Shown here in pieces: positions 43,913-55,610 of a stretch of DNA of 64,000 nt. The stretch comes from Hygrophila difformis (Eukaryota; Streptophyta; Magnoliopsida; Lamiales; Acanthaceae), in the NCBI GenBank assembly GCA_030278955.1, contig JAOANR010000008.1:44810055-44874054 (forward strand), in the 5' to 3' direction. The translations under genes were made by a program, and so were the position numbers. The notes under the pieces were generated by a model. That model saw only the letters and a program-made list of their open reading frames with translations. It did not search any database and was not told where the DNA came from. Position 1 is the first letter of the stretch, and every line of letters starts with the position of its first letter.

Positions 43913-46590
43913 TGTAACACCCCGGATTTGATAACCCAGGCCGGGATGCCACCGCCACACCTCCTTAGCAAGACACGACATTTCGAGCTTGCCAAGGAGA
44001 TGCAAGGCTTATAGGTATTCGAAAGAATTTAAAACATCTCAACATTGAGTCCGGAATAATAATAATATTTAATATCAAAATACGATATAAGAATCATCCA
44101 TGCACGTCAAAGAGTAAATAATGCAGCGGAAAGTAGTCACGGCCAACATGGCCAACCTCGGGTTCAACAGGCCCGATAAAACAGTATTAAAATGCAAGGA
44201 ATGAAAATGTTCATAAAAGTTTTCCCCCAAGTGCATGAGCATGCATCACTCGACATACTCTGTAAAGAAAAATAACAACGGAATTGTCAGTATAAAAATA
44301 TATCGAGTAAGTTAATTCCTAACTAAACAATTAAGGGGTTACATGTGTTTCATTAAAACTTAGACTTTTTATGCATATTAAAATTAATTTAAAATTTATA
44401 GATCACTTGCAGCGGAAAGACATGATCATTATGTATAAGACTAGAGTACGTAATTTAGAAACATAATTTAAAAGTATAATTTAAAAGCATAATTTAAAAG
44501 CGTGATAAATAAATACAGTTAAACACACACGCACAAGTCTTCTAATATTATCCCGATGACTAAGAAGAGGACATCATACCGGGGAGATCACTAACGAGGC
44601 AATCTCAAATCATAAGACCACTAACGAGGCAGTCTAAATAAATAGGAGACGACTAACGAGGCAGTCTCAATAATCGTAGGACCACTAATGAGGCAGTCCA
44701 AATAAATGGAAGACCACTAACGAGGCAGTCTCAATGATTGTAGGACCACTAACGAGGCAGTCCAAATAATTACACCGCGCGCGAGATCACTAACGAGGCA
44801 ATCTCAGATAGTAGGGAGACCACTAACGAGGCAGTCTCAAAATAATAATTGCATGAAGATCGGCTCAGCCTAGTGAACGGGATTTTTCGAAAGTTTATGT
44901 TTCACCGTTTACAAGATATTCGATAACGCGATACATAGTTCGAGTTTTCTTAAGTTCGAAAAATCCATCTTGACGCAGGTTACCCCTTTTTAAATTAAAA
45001 ATTCATCGTTTAACCAAAAATTCTGAAATTTACACAGTAGCTCAATGACACCCATACGAACAATTTTCATGTTTTGAGTTTTCGGAAATAAGGTTTAGAA
45101 ATGAGTCAAAATTCGAGTTCTTTACAAGGAAGATTTCTGCCCGCAAAAATCGAGCTTGACACAGTTTAGTCCAATGCCGATTAAACATTTAATTTAAGTC
45201 CAATTGATCCGAAAATTTTACAGGTTGTAGAAAACGTCTTAATGAACAACTTTCATATTTTAAGATTTTGGAAATTATGAGATTTAGGTGTTCAAAAATC
45301 ATCATCAACACACTGTTCACGCGCGGGTTTAAAAATCAGTTTTTACACAGGTTTGAATTCGTCCGATTTAACATATCAAATGAACTCCAAAATTCATGAA
45401 ATTTTATATGCATAATCTAGACAAAATTTTCTACAACTTTTATTTAGAAATTCAAGTTTGATTCAGTCTAGAAACGGGTGAAAAATATGCATCAAGTTGA
45501 GTCGTTAAAACTGTCCGGATTTGAACGTTCGGGTTTTTACACAGAATATTTACGTCACGATTTGGGGTATCAAACCTTTATGGAAATGGATGAAAGTTTG
45601 ACACAAGGTAGATTAAAGTCTTATGAACAAAATCTATGTTGAAAAGTTTTTGGTTTGAATTCCCGAAGATGGGGTTTTAGGCGAGTTACTGAAATTGGTC
45701 GAAAATAGGGTTTTTGAAAACCGATTTTAGTTACGTGTCTAGATCTTTTAATTTAAACGACAATAAACCGCAAAAATTGAAGAGTAAGGTCTTAACTTAC
45801 TTAGTTAGAGAATAGGGTCGCTGTAAGGGCTTTCCGGACGTCCTAAGGTCGCGACGAACGGCCAACTTCTCCGATCGCTTTTTATTCGTCCCCCGACGTG
45901 AAATCGTAACAAGGAAAAGAGGTTAGATTTCGAGTTTATAAGACTCGTGAACGACTTAAACACTATAATACGACTTACCAAGGTTCTAGAAGGCAGAGGC
46001 TTCATCCCGATCGTCCCGTCCTCGCCGGAATACTCGCCGGAAAGTGCACTCGAAGGGTTTTCGGTTTTGAGAGGAAAATTGAGAGAGTGAAACTTTTGTT
46101 TTCTGTCCCAATGGGGATGGGGGCGCCCCAATCAGCCCTTAAGCCTTTCCCAAAGGCTGTGATCCGCTTACCCTCGATAGGGATCGGATTTTTGGCAAGA
46201 AAATCGCCATGGAATGAAAGTTTACACCTTCAGCACCTCTGGCGCGGTGGTGACGCGCACTTATGCTTTTGTCCGCGTGGAATGCGCGCGACCAGTCCTG
46301 GGATGCGTCTCCCTCATGTCGCGTGGTGGCCGCGCGTGCGCGCGCGGAGGGCTGGTGGCGGCCGGACCGGCCGGTTCGGCGGTTCGTGTGGTCCGTCGGG
46401 TCTTTTCTTCTTTTCTCAATCGGTTTTCTATCCTCTACGGTTTCGGTTCGACTTTTCGGGTCATTTCCGGTTTGAAATTTCTATCTTGATTTTATTACGA
46501 ACTCGGGTTAATGCTCGCAACATTCCCGTGCAATAATTTATCTAATTAAATTAGTTCCGATTTCTCTTGACGATTTTACCGGGTATTACA
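43913..46590 (-). repeat. 3' LTR of element C
   Basis: In minus orientation it starts TGTAATACCCGG at 46590 and ends GGGGTGTTACA at 43913. It contains a GC-rich block (about 46310-46400), donor TTG/GTAAGT (45978), an eight-unit hairpin array (44584-44838), a branch-point hairpin (44305-44288) and acceptor TTTACAG (44260). No gene is seen. Confidence 0.93.
44584..44838 (-). repeat. Array of eight covarying hairpins, C 3' LTR
   Basis: Eight units read on the plus strand as arm, CACTAACGAGGCA, arm. The arm pairs are GAGAT/ATCTC, GAGAC/GTCTC, AGAC/GTCT and GGAC/GTCC. The array sits in the same LTR position as in B, which has six units. Confidence 0.85.
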
Positions 46591-46824
46591 GTCTATCCCC
46601 CTTAAGAATCAACTTTGCCCCCGAAGTTGTGTTTCGGTTTCCCCGAGTTAAATGTTAGGATGCTTTTGGTTATGTTTTTATTTTGTGACTTATTTCGTGA
46701 CTGAACTTAGAATTTAGATTTCCAAGCTGCCTACGTACCCTGTGAAGGGATCAAGTCATAACATTGTTCAAAATAATTTGAATTTGTTTTTCTCGGGTGT
46801 TACATCCTCCCCCCCTTAAAAATA
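46591..46824 (-). promoter_or_regulatory. Two polypurine modules at the 3' end of C
   Basis: Module 1 (polypurine 46820-46805) is followed by TGTAACACCCGAG, which is the LTR start in B. About 200 bp on, an imperfect hairpin AACTTCG/CAAAGTT (46628-46611) precedes TTCTTAAGGGGGATAGAC and the actual LTR start at 46590. The stretch between is homologous to the first 200 bp of the B LTR but is internal in C. Confidence 0.8.
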
Positions 46825-46844
46825 CAGTTATGTCCCCATAACTG
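46825..46844 (-). promoter_or_regulatory. Pol-stop hairpin of C
   Basis: CAGTTATG and CATAACTG pair perfectly around GGGA; the pol stop (46828-46830) is inside the 3' arm, as in A and B. Confidence 0.75.
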
Positions 46845-49800
46845 TGGTCGGGTCATCTTGGAAGAGGGTCGGGTAACGTTGCTTCATATCGGCTTCCAAT
46901 TCCCATGTCGCCGTCTCCGTCTCGTGGTTAGACCAAAGGACCTTGACCATCCTCACGGTCTTATTTCTTGTTACTCTCTCCTTCGTGTCAAGTATTGTAC
47001 CGGAACTTCCTCGTAGCTCAAGTCATCATCCAATTCAATTTCTTCCGGTTGGAGCACATGGGTCGGATCTTGCACATACTTCTTCAATTGTGAGACATGG
47101 AACACATCGTGGACACGAGCAAATTGTGGCGGCAATGCTAGCCGATACGCTAGATTTCCCACTCTCTCTAGGATTTCGTACGGTCCTATATATCGTGGAC
47201 TCAATTTTCCTCGTTTGCCGAAGCGCATCACACCCTTCATTGGTGACACCTTCAGCATGACTTTATCGCCGACTTGAAATTCCAAGTCTTGCCGTCTTAC
47301 GTCCGCATAACTCTTTTGCCGGTCTTGAGCGGCTCTCATCTTCCCTTGGATGACCTTGATTTGTTGAGTCATGTCCTCAACAAGTTGTGGTACCACTATG
47401 ACCGTTCTATCGCTCTCTTCCCAGCTCAATGGACTTCGGCACTTACGTCCATACAGTGCCTCGAAGGGTGCCATGCCGATGCTAGCATGGTAGTTGTTGT
47501 TGTTGTTGTAGGAAGACTCGATCAAAGGTACATGATTCTCCCAACTTCCCTTGAACTCTAGTACACATGCCCTTAGCATGTCTTCCAGCGTCTGGATCAT
47601 TCTCTCCGTCTGTCCATCCGTCATAGGATGGAATGCGGTACTCATCTTTATTTGTGTACCGAGGGCTTCTTGCAGTTTTATCCAAAATTGAGAGACAAAT
47701 CTGCTGTCTCTATCCGAGATGATGTCATGTGGTACTCCATGTCGACGTACCACATTGTCGACATATGCCCTTGCCAGTTGGTCCATTGACCAAGTATCCA
47801 TCATTGGGATAAAATATGGCAGCTTTTGTCAACCTATCCACGATCACCCATATTTTATTCATTCCCTACGGTGAACGCGGTAACCCCGAAACGAAATCCA
47901 TTGAGATACTATCCCATTTCCAGCTTGGGATTTCCAATGGTTGCATTAGTACTAGGGGTTTTTGGCGTACTGCCTTGATCTTCTGGCAGGTAAGGCATCT
48001 TGCCACAAATTCGGCTACCTCTCTTTTCATGTTCAGCCACCAATAGTTCTTTAAGTCCTTGTACAGCTTGTCGCCTCCGGGATGAACCGAGTAGGGGGTA
48101 TTATGGCCCTCCTCCATCACCTTCTGCTTCAGGTCAGCACATTTTCGTGGTATACACCACCTTCCCTTGAAGCGGATGCTTCCGTCCTCATGAATTTTGA
48201 AATCCATTGCCTTCCCTTCGGCAATGCTCCTCCTTATTTCTTCCAACTTCTCGTCACCCGGTTGGGCGAGTCGTATTTCATCAAATATGGTAGGTCCCAC
48301 TACCATCGCGTTGACGACTTCATTTACCGTGCCAGAATGCACCAACTCTAGACTCAATTCGCTAAGTCCTTGTACAGCTCGGCCGGTATCACGAGTGAAT
48401 TCGCCACGTGTTGAGTCTTTCGACTCAAGGCATCGGCTACAACGTTGGCTTTTCCTTCGTGATAAGCAATCTCCAGATCATAATCCTTGATTAACTCCAA
48501 CCATCTTCTCTGCCTCAAATTCAGCTCTTTTTGCATGAATATGTACTTGAGGCTCTTATGGTCGGTGAACATCCGACACTTCCGCCCATAGAGATAGTGT
48601 CTCCATATCCTTAAGGCGAACACGACTGCAGCGAGTTCTAAGTCGTGCGTCGGGTAGTTTTCTTCGTGTGGTTTTAGTTGACGCGATGCGTATGCTAAAA
48701 CCCTTTGATCTTGCATTAGCACACATCCCAATCCCTCTTTCGAGGCGTCGCTATACACCTCGAAATCTCCATCATCAGATGGTAATGCCAATACTGGCGC
48801 TGTGGTAAGTCGTTTCTTCAAATCTTGGAACGCGGACTCACACTCACTGGTTCAGTCGTATTTCACCCCTTTCTTCAACAGCTGGGTCAACGGGCGTGCG
48901 ATTTTTGAGAAGTTCTTGACAAATCGCCTATAGTATCCCGCCAGTCCAAGGAAACTTCTTACCTCTGTTGGACTCTTCGGCGGTACCCACTCGGTCACTG
49001 CCGAGATCTTCGCCGGATCTATTGCCACTCCGTTGGCGGATACTATATGCCCAAGAAATGCCACTTCTTTTTAACCAGAAGTCGCATTTGGACAATTTGC
49101 CATACAGTTGATTTACTCGTAAGATCCTTAATATTTTGTGTAAGTGTTCGGAATGTTCTTCTTCGCTTTTCGAGTAGATCAAGATGTCATCTATGAACAC
49201 CACCACGCATTGATCTAATAGTTCTCGAAATACATTGTTCATGAGGTTCATGAACATTGCTGGGGCGTTCGTTAGCCCGAATGATAGCACCGTGAACTCA
49301 TAGTGTCCGTAGCGAGTCCTGAACGCCGTCTTTGGGATGTCCTTCTCGGCGATTCTCAATTGGTGATATCCAGAACGCAGGTCGATCTTTGAGAATACCG
49401 GCTCCCTTCAGTTGGTCGAACAGATCTTCAATTCTGGGCAACGGGTACTTGTTCTTGACGGTGACTTGATTGAGTCCTTTATAATCAATGCACTGTCGTA
49501 GACCCCCGTCTTTCTTCTTAACAAATAAGACCGGTGCTCCCCATGAGGACGTGCTCGGCCTAATGTATCCCTTCTCCAACAACTCCTCGAGTTGTTCCTT
49601 TAGTTCCTTCATTTCCAGTGGCACCATGCGGTAAGGGGCTTTCGAGACAGGTTCCGTTCCCGGAATGAGATCTATGGTGAATTCAAGATCTCTCGCAGGT
49701 GGCATGCCAGGAACGTCTGCAGGGAACACATCCGGGTATTCCCTCACCACCGGAATGTTGTCTACCTTGACTCCTTCAGCTTCGAGGTTATGAATGTAGC

Positions 49801-52800
49801 ATGCATATAGTGCGTAACCCTTCCGCATTAAGCTACATAACTTGAGGGCGTTGACTATCTTGTTAGACTTCTTAGGGGGTTGGGAGTAGAAGATGACTCT
49901 CTTCCCCCTACTCTTTGACAGCGTGATCTTTTGCCTTTGGCATTCGATCACGGCCTTATATCGGGTTAGCTAATCCATCCCTAGTATGACGTCAAAGTCT
50001 CTGACGTTAAACTCTACCAAGTTCGCAAAAAAATCTACGTTTTTTATTAGTACAGGTATTCCGTTGTAACGTCTAGAGCATGCTATTACTTCCCCAGAAG
50101 GCAGTTGGATTCCTAAGCTAATCATTTCGCACTTAGGTAGATCTAGTTCAGGTACAGCTCTTGAAGATATAATGGAACAACTGGCTCCGGAATCAAATAA
50201 AACTCTAAGCGGAGTACTTAGGACATGAAAGGTACCTGCCATCACATCACCCTGCGCGGGTATGTCAGTGTCATACCCGTTTTTTTCGTGTTTTCGTGCA
50301 CTTTTGTAAACAAACAAACAAATTTAAATTGTTTTGAACTACGTTATGGCTTGATCCCTTCATAGGGTACGTAGGCAGCTTAGAAGTTTTAATTCTAAGT
50401 TCAGTCACAAACTAATAAAACAAACAAAACGTCCTTAGCACGAGAAAAGCCGAAACACAACTTCGAGGACGAAGTTGATTCTTAAGGAGGGTAGACTGTA
50501 ATACCCGAGAATTTTGCAACATAAAACAAATAATTAAATAAATAAATAATAAATAAATAAATAAATAATAAATACACTAAATAAATAAAGAGGAAAAGAA
50601 ATGAGAAATGAAGTCTAATCTAAAAAGGGAATTAAAGTTCCAATACTCAAGACAATTTAATCAAATAAATTGTGCACCGAAACCCGACACCAATGAACTC
50701 GAGAATTCGAGTCCAAACATACATTAAGACCCGAGTAAAAATTTAGAAAGGAAGTAGGAACCCGAAGATACCCCGGAAATCCGAATCCGAGAACATTGAG
50801 GGATAGAAGTCCGAAAGAGAGGAGGAAAAGCACGACGGATCGCACGACCCGCCCGGACCGAATTCCAGGCGGCAGCCGCGTGGTAATTAGCCAAATGGCG
50901 CGCCACGGCCGTGCCAGCAGGCAGAATCGCCCGTTGCGAGATTTACTCGCCCGAATCCGGATTTCCCGACTTCGGTTGTATTTCTTTCGGCTCAAGACTC
51001 ACCAAGGCCGACCTTGGACGTCCCTAGGTCGTGCCTATCTATAAATAAGACCTCTTGTCAGCCCCGAACACTTTTCAAAATCCTATAACTTTCCATACGT
51101 TCGAAAACCCTAATCCCGGAGTCGTCGGAGGCACGAAACCAAGGCGAGGACTGTTTTGGACGAAAAGTGGAAGATCTTCAACGTTGTGGTAAGTTCTGAT
51201 CCGATCCTTGTTCCATATGCGATTCGAAAACGAATCCTAACTTCGTCTTTTTCTTCTCTACGCCCCGAATCGGATCTAGAACGAAGAACCCGACGAACCG
51301 AGGAGATAAACGGTGGACTGGAAGCCACGCCTCCGAATCGACAAACCCGGACGACTGTGAATCTGTAAGTTAATACTTACATGGTTTTGGGAGTAATTAA
51401 AACACTTTAATCTAAAAGTTTAACCAAGAATTCGAAAATCTGTCAACACGAAATCTTTACCAGCGCAGCGTTTTTGCATGATTTTTCCGAACCCTTAAAA
51501 GTCTTCAAACGAGAAAACTTAAAACACGAAAAACGTTCCTAAGGCTTAGATCTATCTCCTGTAAAATATTAAGAATTGTTCGTGATGATTTGGTATCTAA
51601 AATCAACCCAGAACCGGACTGTTTTAATTTGGATCTTGAAATTCTTGACAGAACTTAGGTCCGAACTTGTAGACGTCTTTGACATTAGTTCTAGGCGGAT
51701 TCAGAACTTTAGTCGAACATGAAAGTTGTAGATATATGTCTTAAGAATTTCATCAAATTTGGAGTTCATTTGATATGATAGATCTTGAAATTTTGAAACT
51801 GCTGTACAGAAAATTCGGACAGATTAATACCCTGTTAAAAATTGACGTTTTTCTATTACTTCCATATCTCGGATCAAAAAACTTAAAACACGAAACTTGT
51901 TCATCTTTGTGTTTTCGAGTCACTGGTAAAATTTTAGAATTTTCAGACTTGAATCTGATTTTTAATGAATTTTAGAGTAAACAGTGGTTTACCGAAGTTA
52001 AATCTTGATATCTTGTTGAAACGGTGAAATTAGCCTTTAAGGTTAAAACGAGTCGAAATATCTTTTTAAATAAATTAAGTAAAATCAGAATTTTGAAAAT
52101 AAATCCCCTTACAAACTTGATCAATTAAAATTAGGGGTGAGTGCTCTGCAGGGTACCCCCTAACTATTCACTTCGTGCCTTTATGGACGATGGTGACCCC
52201 GCGCGAAAATTACATTGCCAAAACGGCACAAGAAAAGGGCCTACACTCTCGTGAATTTCCATTTGGGTTTCCCGAGGCTCCGGAGTGGTACTGGGTATGA
52301 CGGATACGGCTGCGGCCGCCGGGCTACCGGCTAAATTTGACGAGATTGCATTGCAATCGTGAAATACTTGAAATTATTAAATCTTGGGTGTAAGGGGGAA
52401 TTAAATTAAATTATTTATATTTATTGTCCATTTAAATTATTTAAATGCTTTATTTAAATTAATTATGGTCTTTATCCTAAATTGGGTGGAATGTGTTGTT
52501 AAATAGAACCATGAATTAAATTGTGCAAATTGGTTAGTTGAATTAAATTAATTTATATGTGATTTATTATTATCATGTTTTCATTAAGTGTTAATTAATG
52601 GCTTTTAAACCCTACGATCATGTCTGTGTTAACTTACTCAGCAAGTTGTGCTGACCAAACCATTTATTTCCTTTTTCTTACAGAGTATGTGGAATGAACT
52701 CGAGCATGTACATGCATGGGATTTTGGAAACTTTTATATTTAAATTCTTGCATTAGACTATAGTATAAACGAGCCTGTTTAACCCGTGTATTGACCATGT

Positions 52801-54274
52801 TGGTCCTATTTACATTTTCCGCTGCAAAACTAATACTCTGATATTGTTTTCCACTGCATTATGATATTATTTTCGAACTTATATTGTATGGGCTGTTTTA
52901 AATGATTTGAGTATTTTAAATTCTGCAATACCTAGCCTTGCATCTCTTTTGTAAGCTCGGAGAAACCGTGTCTTGCTAGGGAGGTGTGGCGGTGACATCC
53001 CGACCTGGGTGACCAAAAACTAGGGTGTTACAGTCAGCCTGGTTGATCACGTTCAACCTTCCCACCGGCCTCCCTTGATTGGCCGGCTGATTCTGATTCG
53101 AATTTGGATTTTGTTGCTGGTTTGGAGGGCGCTGGTTCGGATTCTGAGGAGGCCGGTATCCCTGATTGTTGTCTTTCCTGCCTCCTTGGTTGAACGGCTC
53201 ATTGGGTCCAGTGACCAAATCCTCTCTCTTCGTGATGTTCTCGGGTCGGGTTCGACATTCCTCCCTCCGATGGCCCATACGGCCGCACCGGAAACATTCG
53301 CCCACCTGAGGGCATCTCCTCACTAGGTGCGTCCTGCCACACGTCGGACACGGCGGCACCCGTCCTCCTTGGTTGAAATTCCGATCATTGTTGTTTTGAA
53401 CATTCCCGTTCGGGCCTCGCCGAAAGTTGTCCCCACCAGTATTGTTGCCAGTCCTATTGTCTCGGTTTCTTTTGTCTGGTCCTTGTGCCCCTCGGCTCGA
53501 TTCCCCAACAGCCTTCCTCTTTAGCCGTTGTACTCGTGCGACTGCTACCGCACGATCGTAGACAGCTTGTAGGTCCGGATAGTTAACTCCGGTGATCACC
53601 TCCCGAATTGACAAGTTCAGTCCCATTTCGAATTTCTGCGCCTTCTCCCCGTCCGTGGGTACCATCCGAGGCGCGAATCTCACCAGTTCCTTAAATCGCG
53701 CATAATATTCTTGAACATATTTTTCCCCTTGTTTCAGGGATGAGAATTCTTCGTACAGTGCTGCCTTAGTACTCATGGGGTAGAAGCGCTCCCTGGGTAA
53801 CTCCATAAACTCGTTCCATGAGTAAGGTTCGTCGTCTTTGCTAAGTTTCCCCAGGGTAGCTTACCACCAGTCGTCGGCCTCGCCGCCCAGATAATACGAA
53901 TCCACGTGAACCTTCTCTCCCTCCGGACATCTTACTGCATTCAGTAACTTGTCAAAGGTCCTCAACCATTCCTCGAGCTTAGCTGGGTCTTCCTCACCGA
54001 CATAGTAGGGAGGTCGGTAGGGGTTCACCGAAGCCAGGTAATTGATCCTTGCTTCTGGTAGTGGCCCCGCGGCAGCTCCGCCCTGGTTAACGTAAGCATT
54101 GCCCAGTGCGACCAGTAGTTCCTCCATATTCCTCATTCGCCTTTCCGCTGGGTTGGGCATCGGGCCGGCTGGGTGTGGTGCTTCGACGTTAGGTGCCTGT
54201 TCATCTTGCTGCCCTGGTGTGTCGTGGGTGTTGGGAGTGGTCGGTAAGGTCCTTGGTCGCCCCCTAGGTGCCAT
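46828..54274 (-). pseudogene. gag-pol: gag-pol of element C, broken and split by S2
   Basis: It starts MAPRGR at 54274. Breaks are: TAA at 53863-53861 (a glutamine codon in B); insertion of solo LTR S2 (53032-50269) between zinc knuckles and protease; TAG at 49972-49970 (tryptophan); a 2-base loss near 49397; one extra A near 49075; TGA at 48852-48850 (tryptophan); one base lost near 48357; TAG at 47868-47866; an extra T near 47815; and one base lost near 46997. Domains visible are capsid, knuckles (about 53350-53245), protease (about 50200-50180), RT with FIDD, RNase H, integrase HHCC and D,D,E, and a chromodomain-like tail ending at the terminal hairpin. The protein cannot be made in this state. 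Confidence 0.92.
50269..53032 (+). mobile_element. Solo LTR S2 of the A family, inserted in gag-pol of C
   Basis: It starts TGTCATACCCG, ends AGGGTGTTACA and is flanked by GTCAG (50264-50268, 53033-53037). The interrupted coding sequence is continuous in B. It matches the 3' LTR of A along its length, including the internal PPT2 relic (hairpin 50459-50476, false LTR start at 50497), TATA box (51040-51047), donor (51189), branch-point hairpin (52639-52653) and acceptor (52683). It fixes the true 5' end of A-family LTRs at the upstream module. Confidence 0.95.
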
Positions 54275-54711
54275 TCTGTTATAAACATGCGATCACAAGG
54301 AAGGTTTAGAGTTCTAGGGATTTGATAGTGTGTTGGAAGAAGATTATTTATTAAATCGAGCGGTGTCTACTGAGAGTTAGTTAGGATTCGTATTCATTTA
54401 TCTAGTTAGTCGTTTACGTTAAGGGTACAAGGGTCGAACGTCGGGACCCTAGCTTTTTAGGATTTAGGGTTTGAGGTACCCTTGTTAAATTGTTACGCAT
54501 ATATATATATGTTGTTTGTTTATCGTTACCTTGTTCACATCTTTGGTCAAGTTTCAAAGGAATAAAATGTAAAGATTGTGTATAAAATAGATGCTTGTGA
54601 ATTTATTGCTTAATAGGGAACTTTATTCGGTACAAGCTATGGGAATCGCAATGCTAAGAATAGTTCGAAAAAATAGAAAAGAGAACAATAGAAATAACGT
54701 ATCAATAATCC

Positions 54712-55239
54712 CTAAGCCTGGGGAGAGTAGGTGGCCGGATCCTCCATGGGGTCGTCCTCGTCACTCGTATCCTCAATGGTGCCCGTGCCGAGGGGCCCAT
54801 GGAACACTGGGCTTGCTGGCCAATTGGGCCCAGCAGCATGAGCAGGGTCAACGGCGGCAACTGGAAGAGGGGCGGCTGCAGGGGCAGCGGCAGGATCAGC
54901 AACGGGGCTAGCTACATGAGGAGCTCTTGGGCTAAAAGGGGCATGTGGGAACAAGGTATCAGTCAGGTTAATCAGTTAATTTCCCAAGATCCTTGCTTGA
55001 GTCTCTATGCCGTCAATCTGGGTCTGGAGCTCAGTCTCGCGGGTCTGGAGTTCGTTGATTTGAACCTGGAGTTGGGTTAGATCTTGATGTCCTGCTTCTC
55101 TCAGATTAGTTAGGTGGCCCATGTTAGCCTCCATTTGTTCTACCCTTAGTCTGAAGTTGTTCACGTTTTGAGGGGATTCGAGGTAGGCTTCAATCAATCT
55201 CATTAGAAGGTTGATCATGTTCACGTTTGGTGCGGTCAT
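54712..55239 (-). pseudogene. Leader ORF of C, coiled-coil with acidic tail
   Basis: ATG at 55239 opens an 87-codon frame to TAA at 54978-54976. The same frame resumes and runs to TAG at 54714-54712, 175 codons in all apart from the one stop. At the stop position B has CAA, so a C-to-T change explains it. The N-half (residues 5-80) has a heptad-like pattern with HLTNLREAGH and repeated LQ/ETELQTQ text, typical of a coiled coil. Then comes a P/A-rich linker and the acidic tail SDEDDPMEDPA. The tail and the NLRE block are shared with A. The function is unknown to me. Confidence 0.65.
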
Positions 55240-55596
55240 CTAATGTTAACAAGGTAGGTTAGAGTTAGAATATGTTTTAGGCAAGATTAGATAGGTATGA
55301 ATTTAAATCTACGTGCAATATGCAAGTGCAAGTTCCCTCCCCAATTAAAATTTAAATTTATCCATGTGTTTAAGATAGATTTACTACACGGGTAATAACA
55401 AAAGTTGGGCCTCTATAGTGGACCAAAATTTTTAATATCTCTTTGGCTAAAATATTGGGCTACATAGAAATAAATTTTTGGGCTAAAGTAAAACTAGTGG
55501 TTTAAAAAGTGATACATTTAAAAATAATGCTAGGTTTTAAAATAATGGTATCAAAATAATAATATTGAAAATAATAGTTTTAAAATATATTCCGGG

Positions 55597-55608
55597 CTCT
55601 GATACCAA
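55597..55608 (-). promoter_or_regulatory. Primer binding site of C (tRNA-iMet)
   Basis: On the minus strand TGGTATCAGAGC follows the 5' LTR end (55611) after two or three bases. Confidence 0.93.
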
Positions 55609-55610
55609 CT

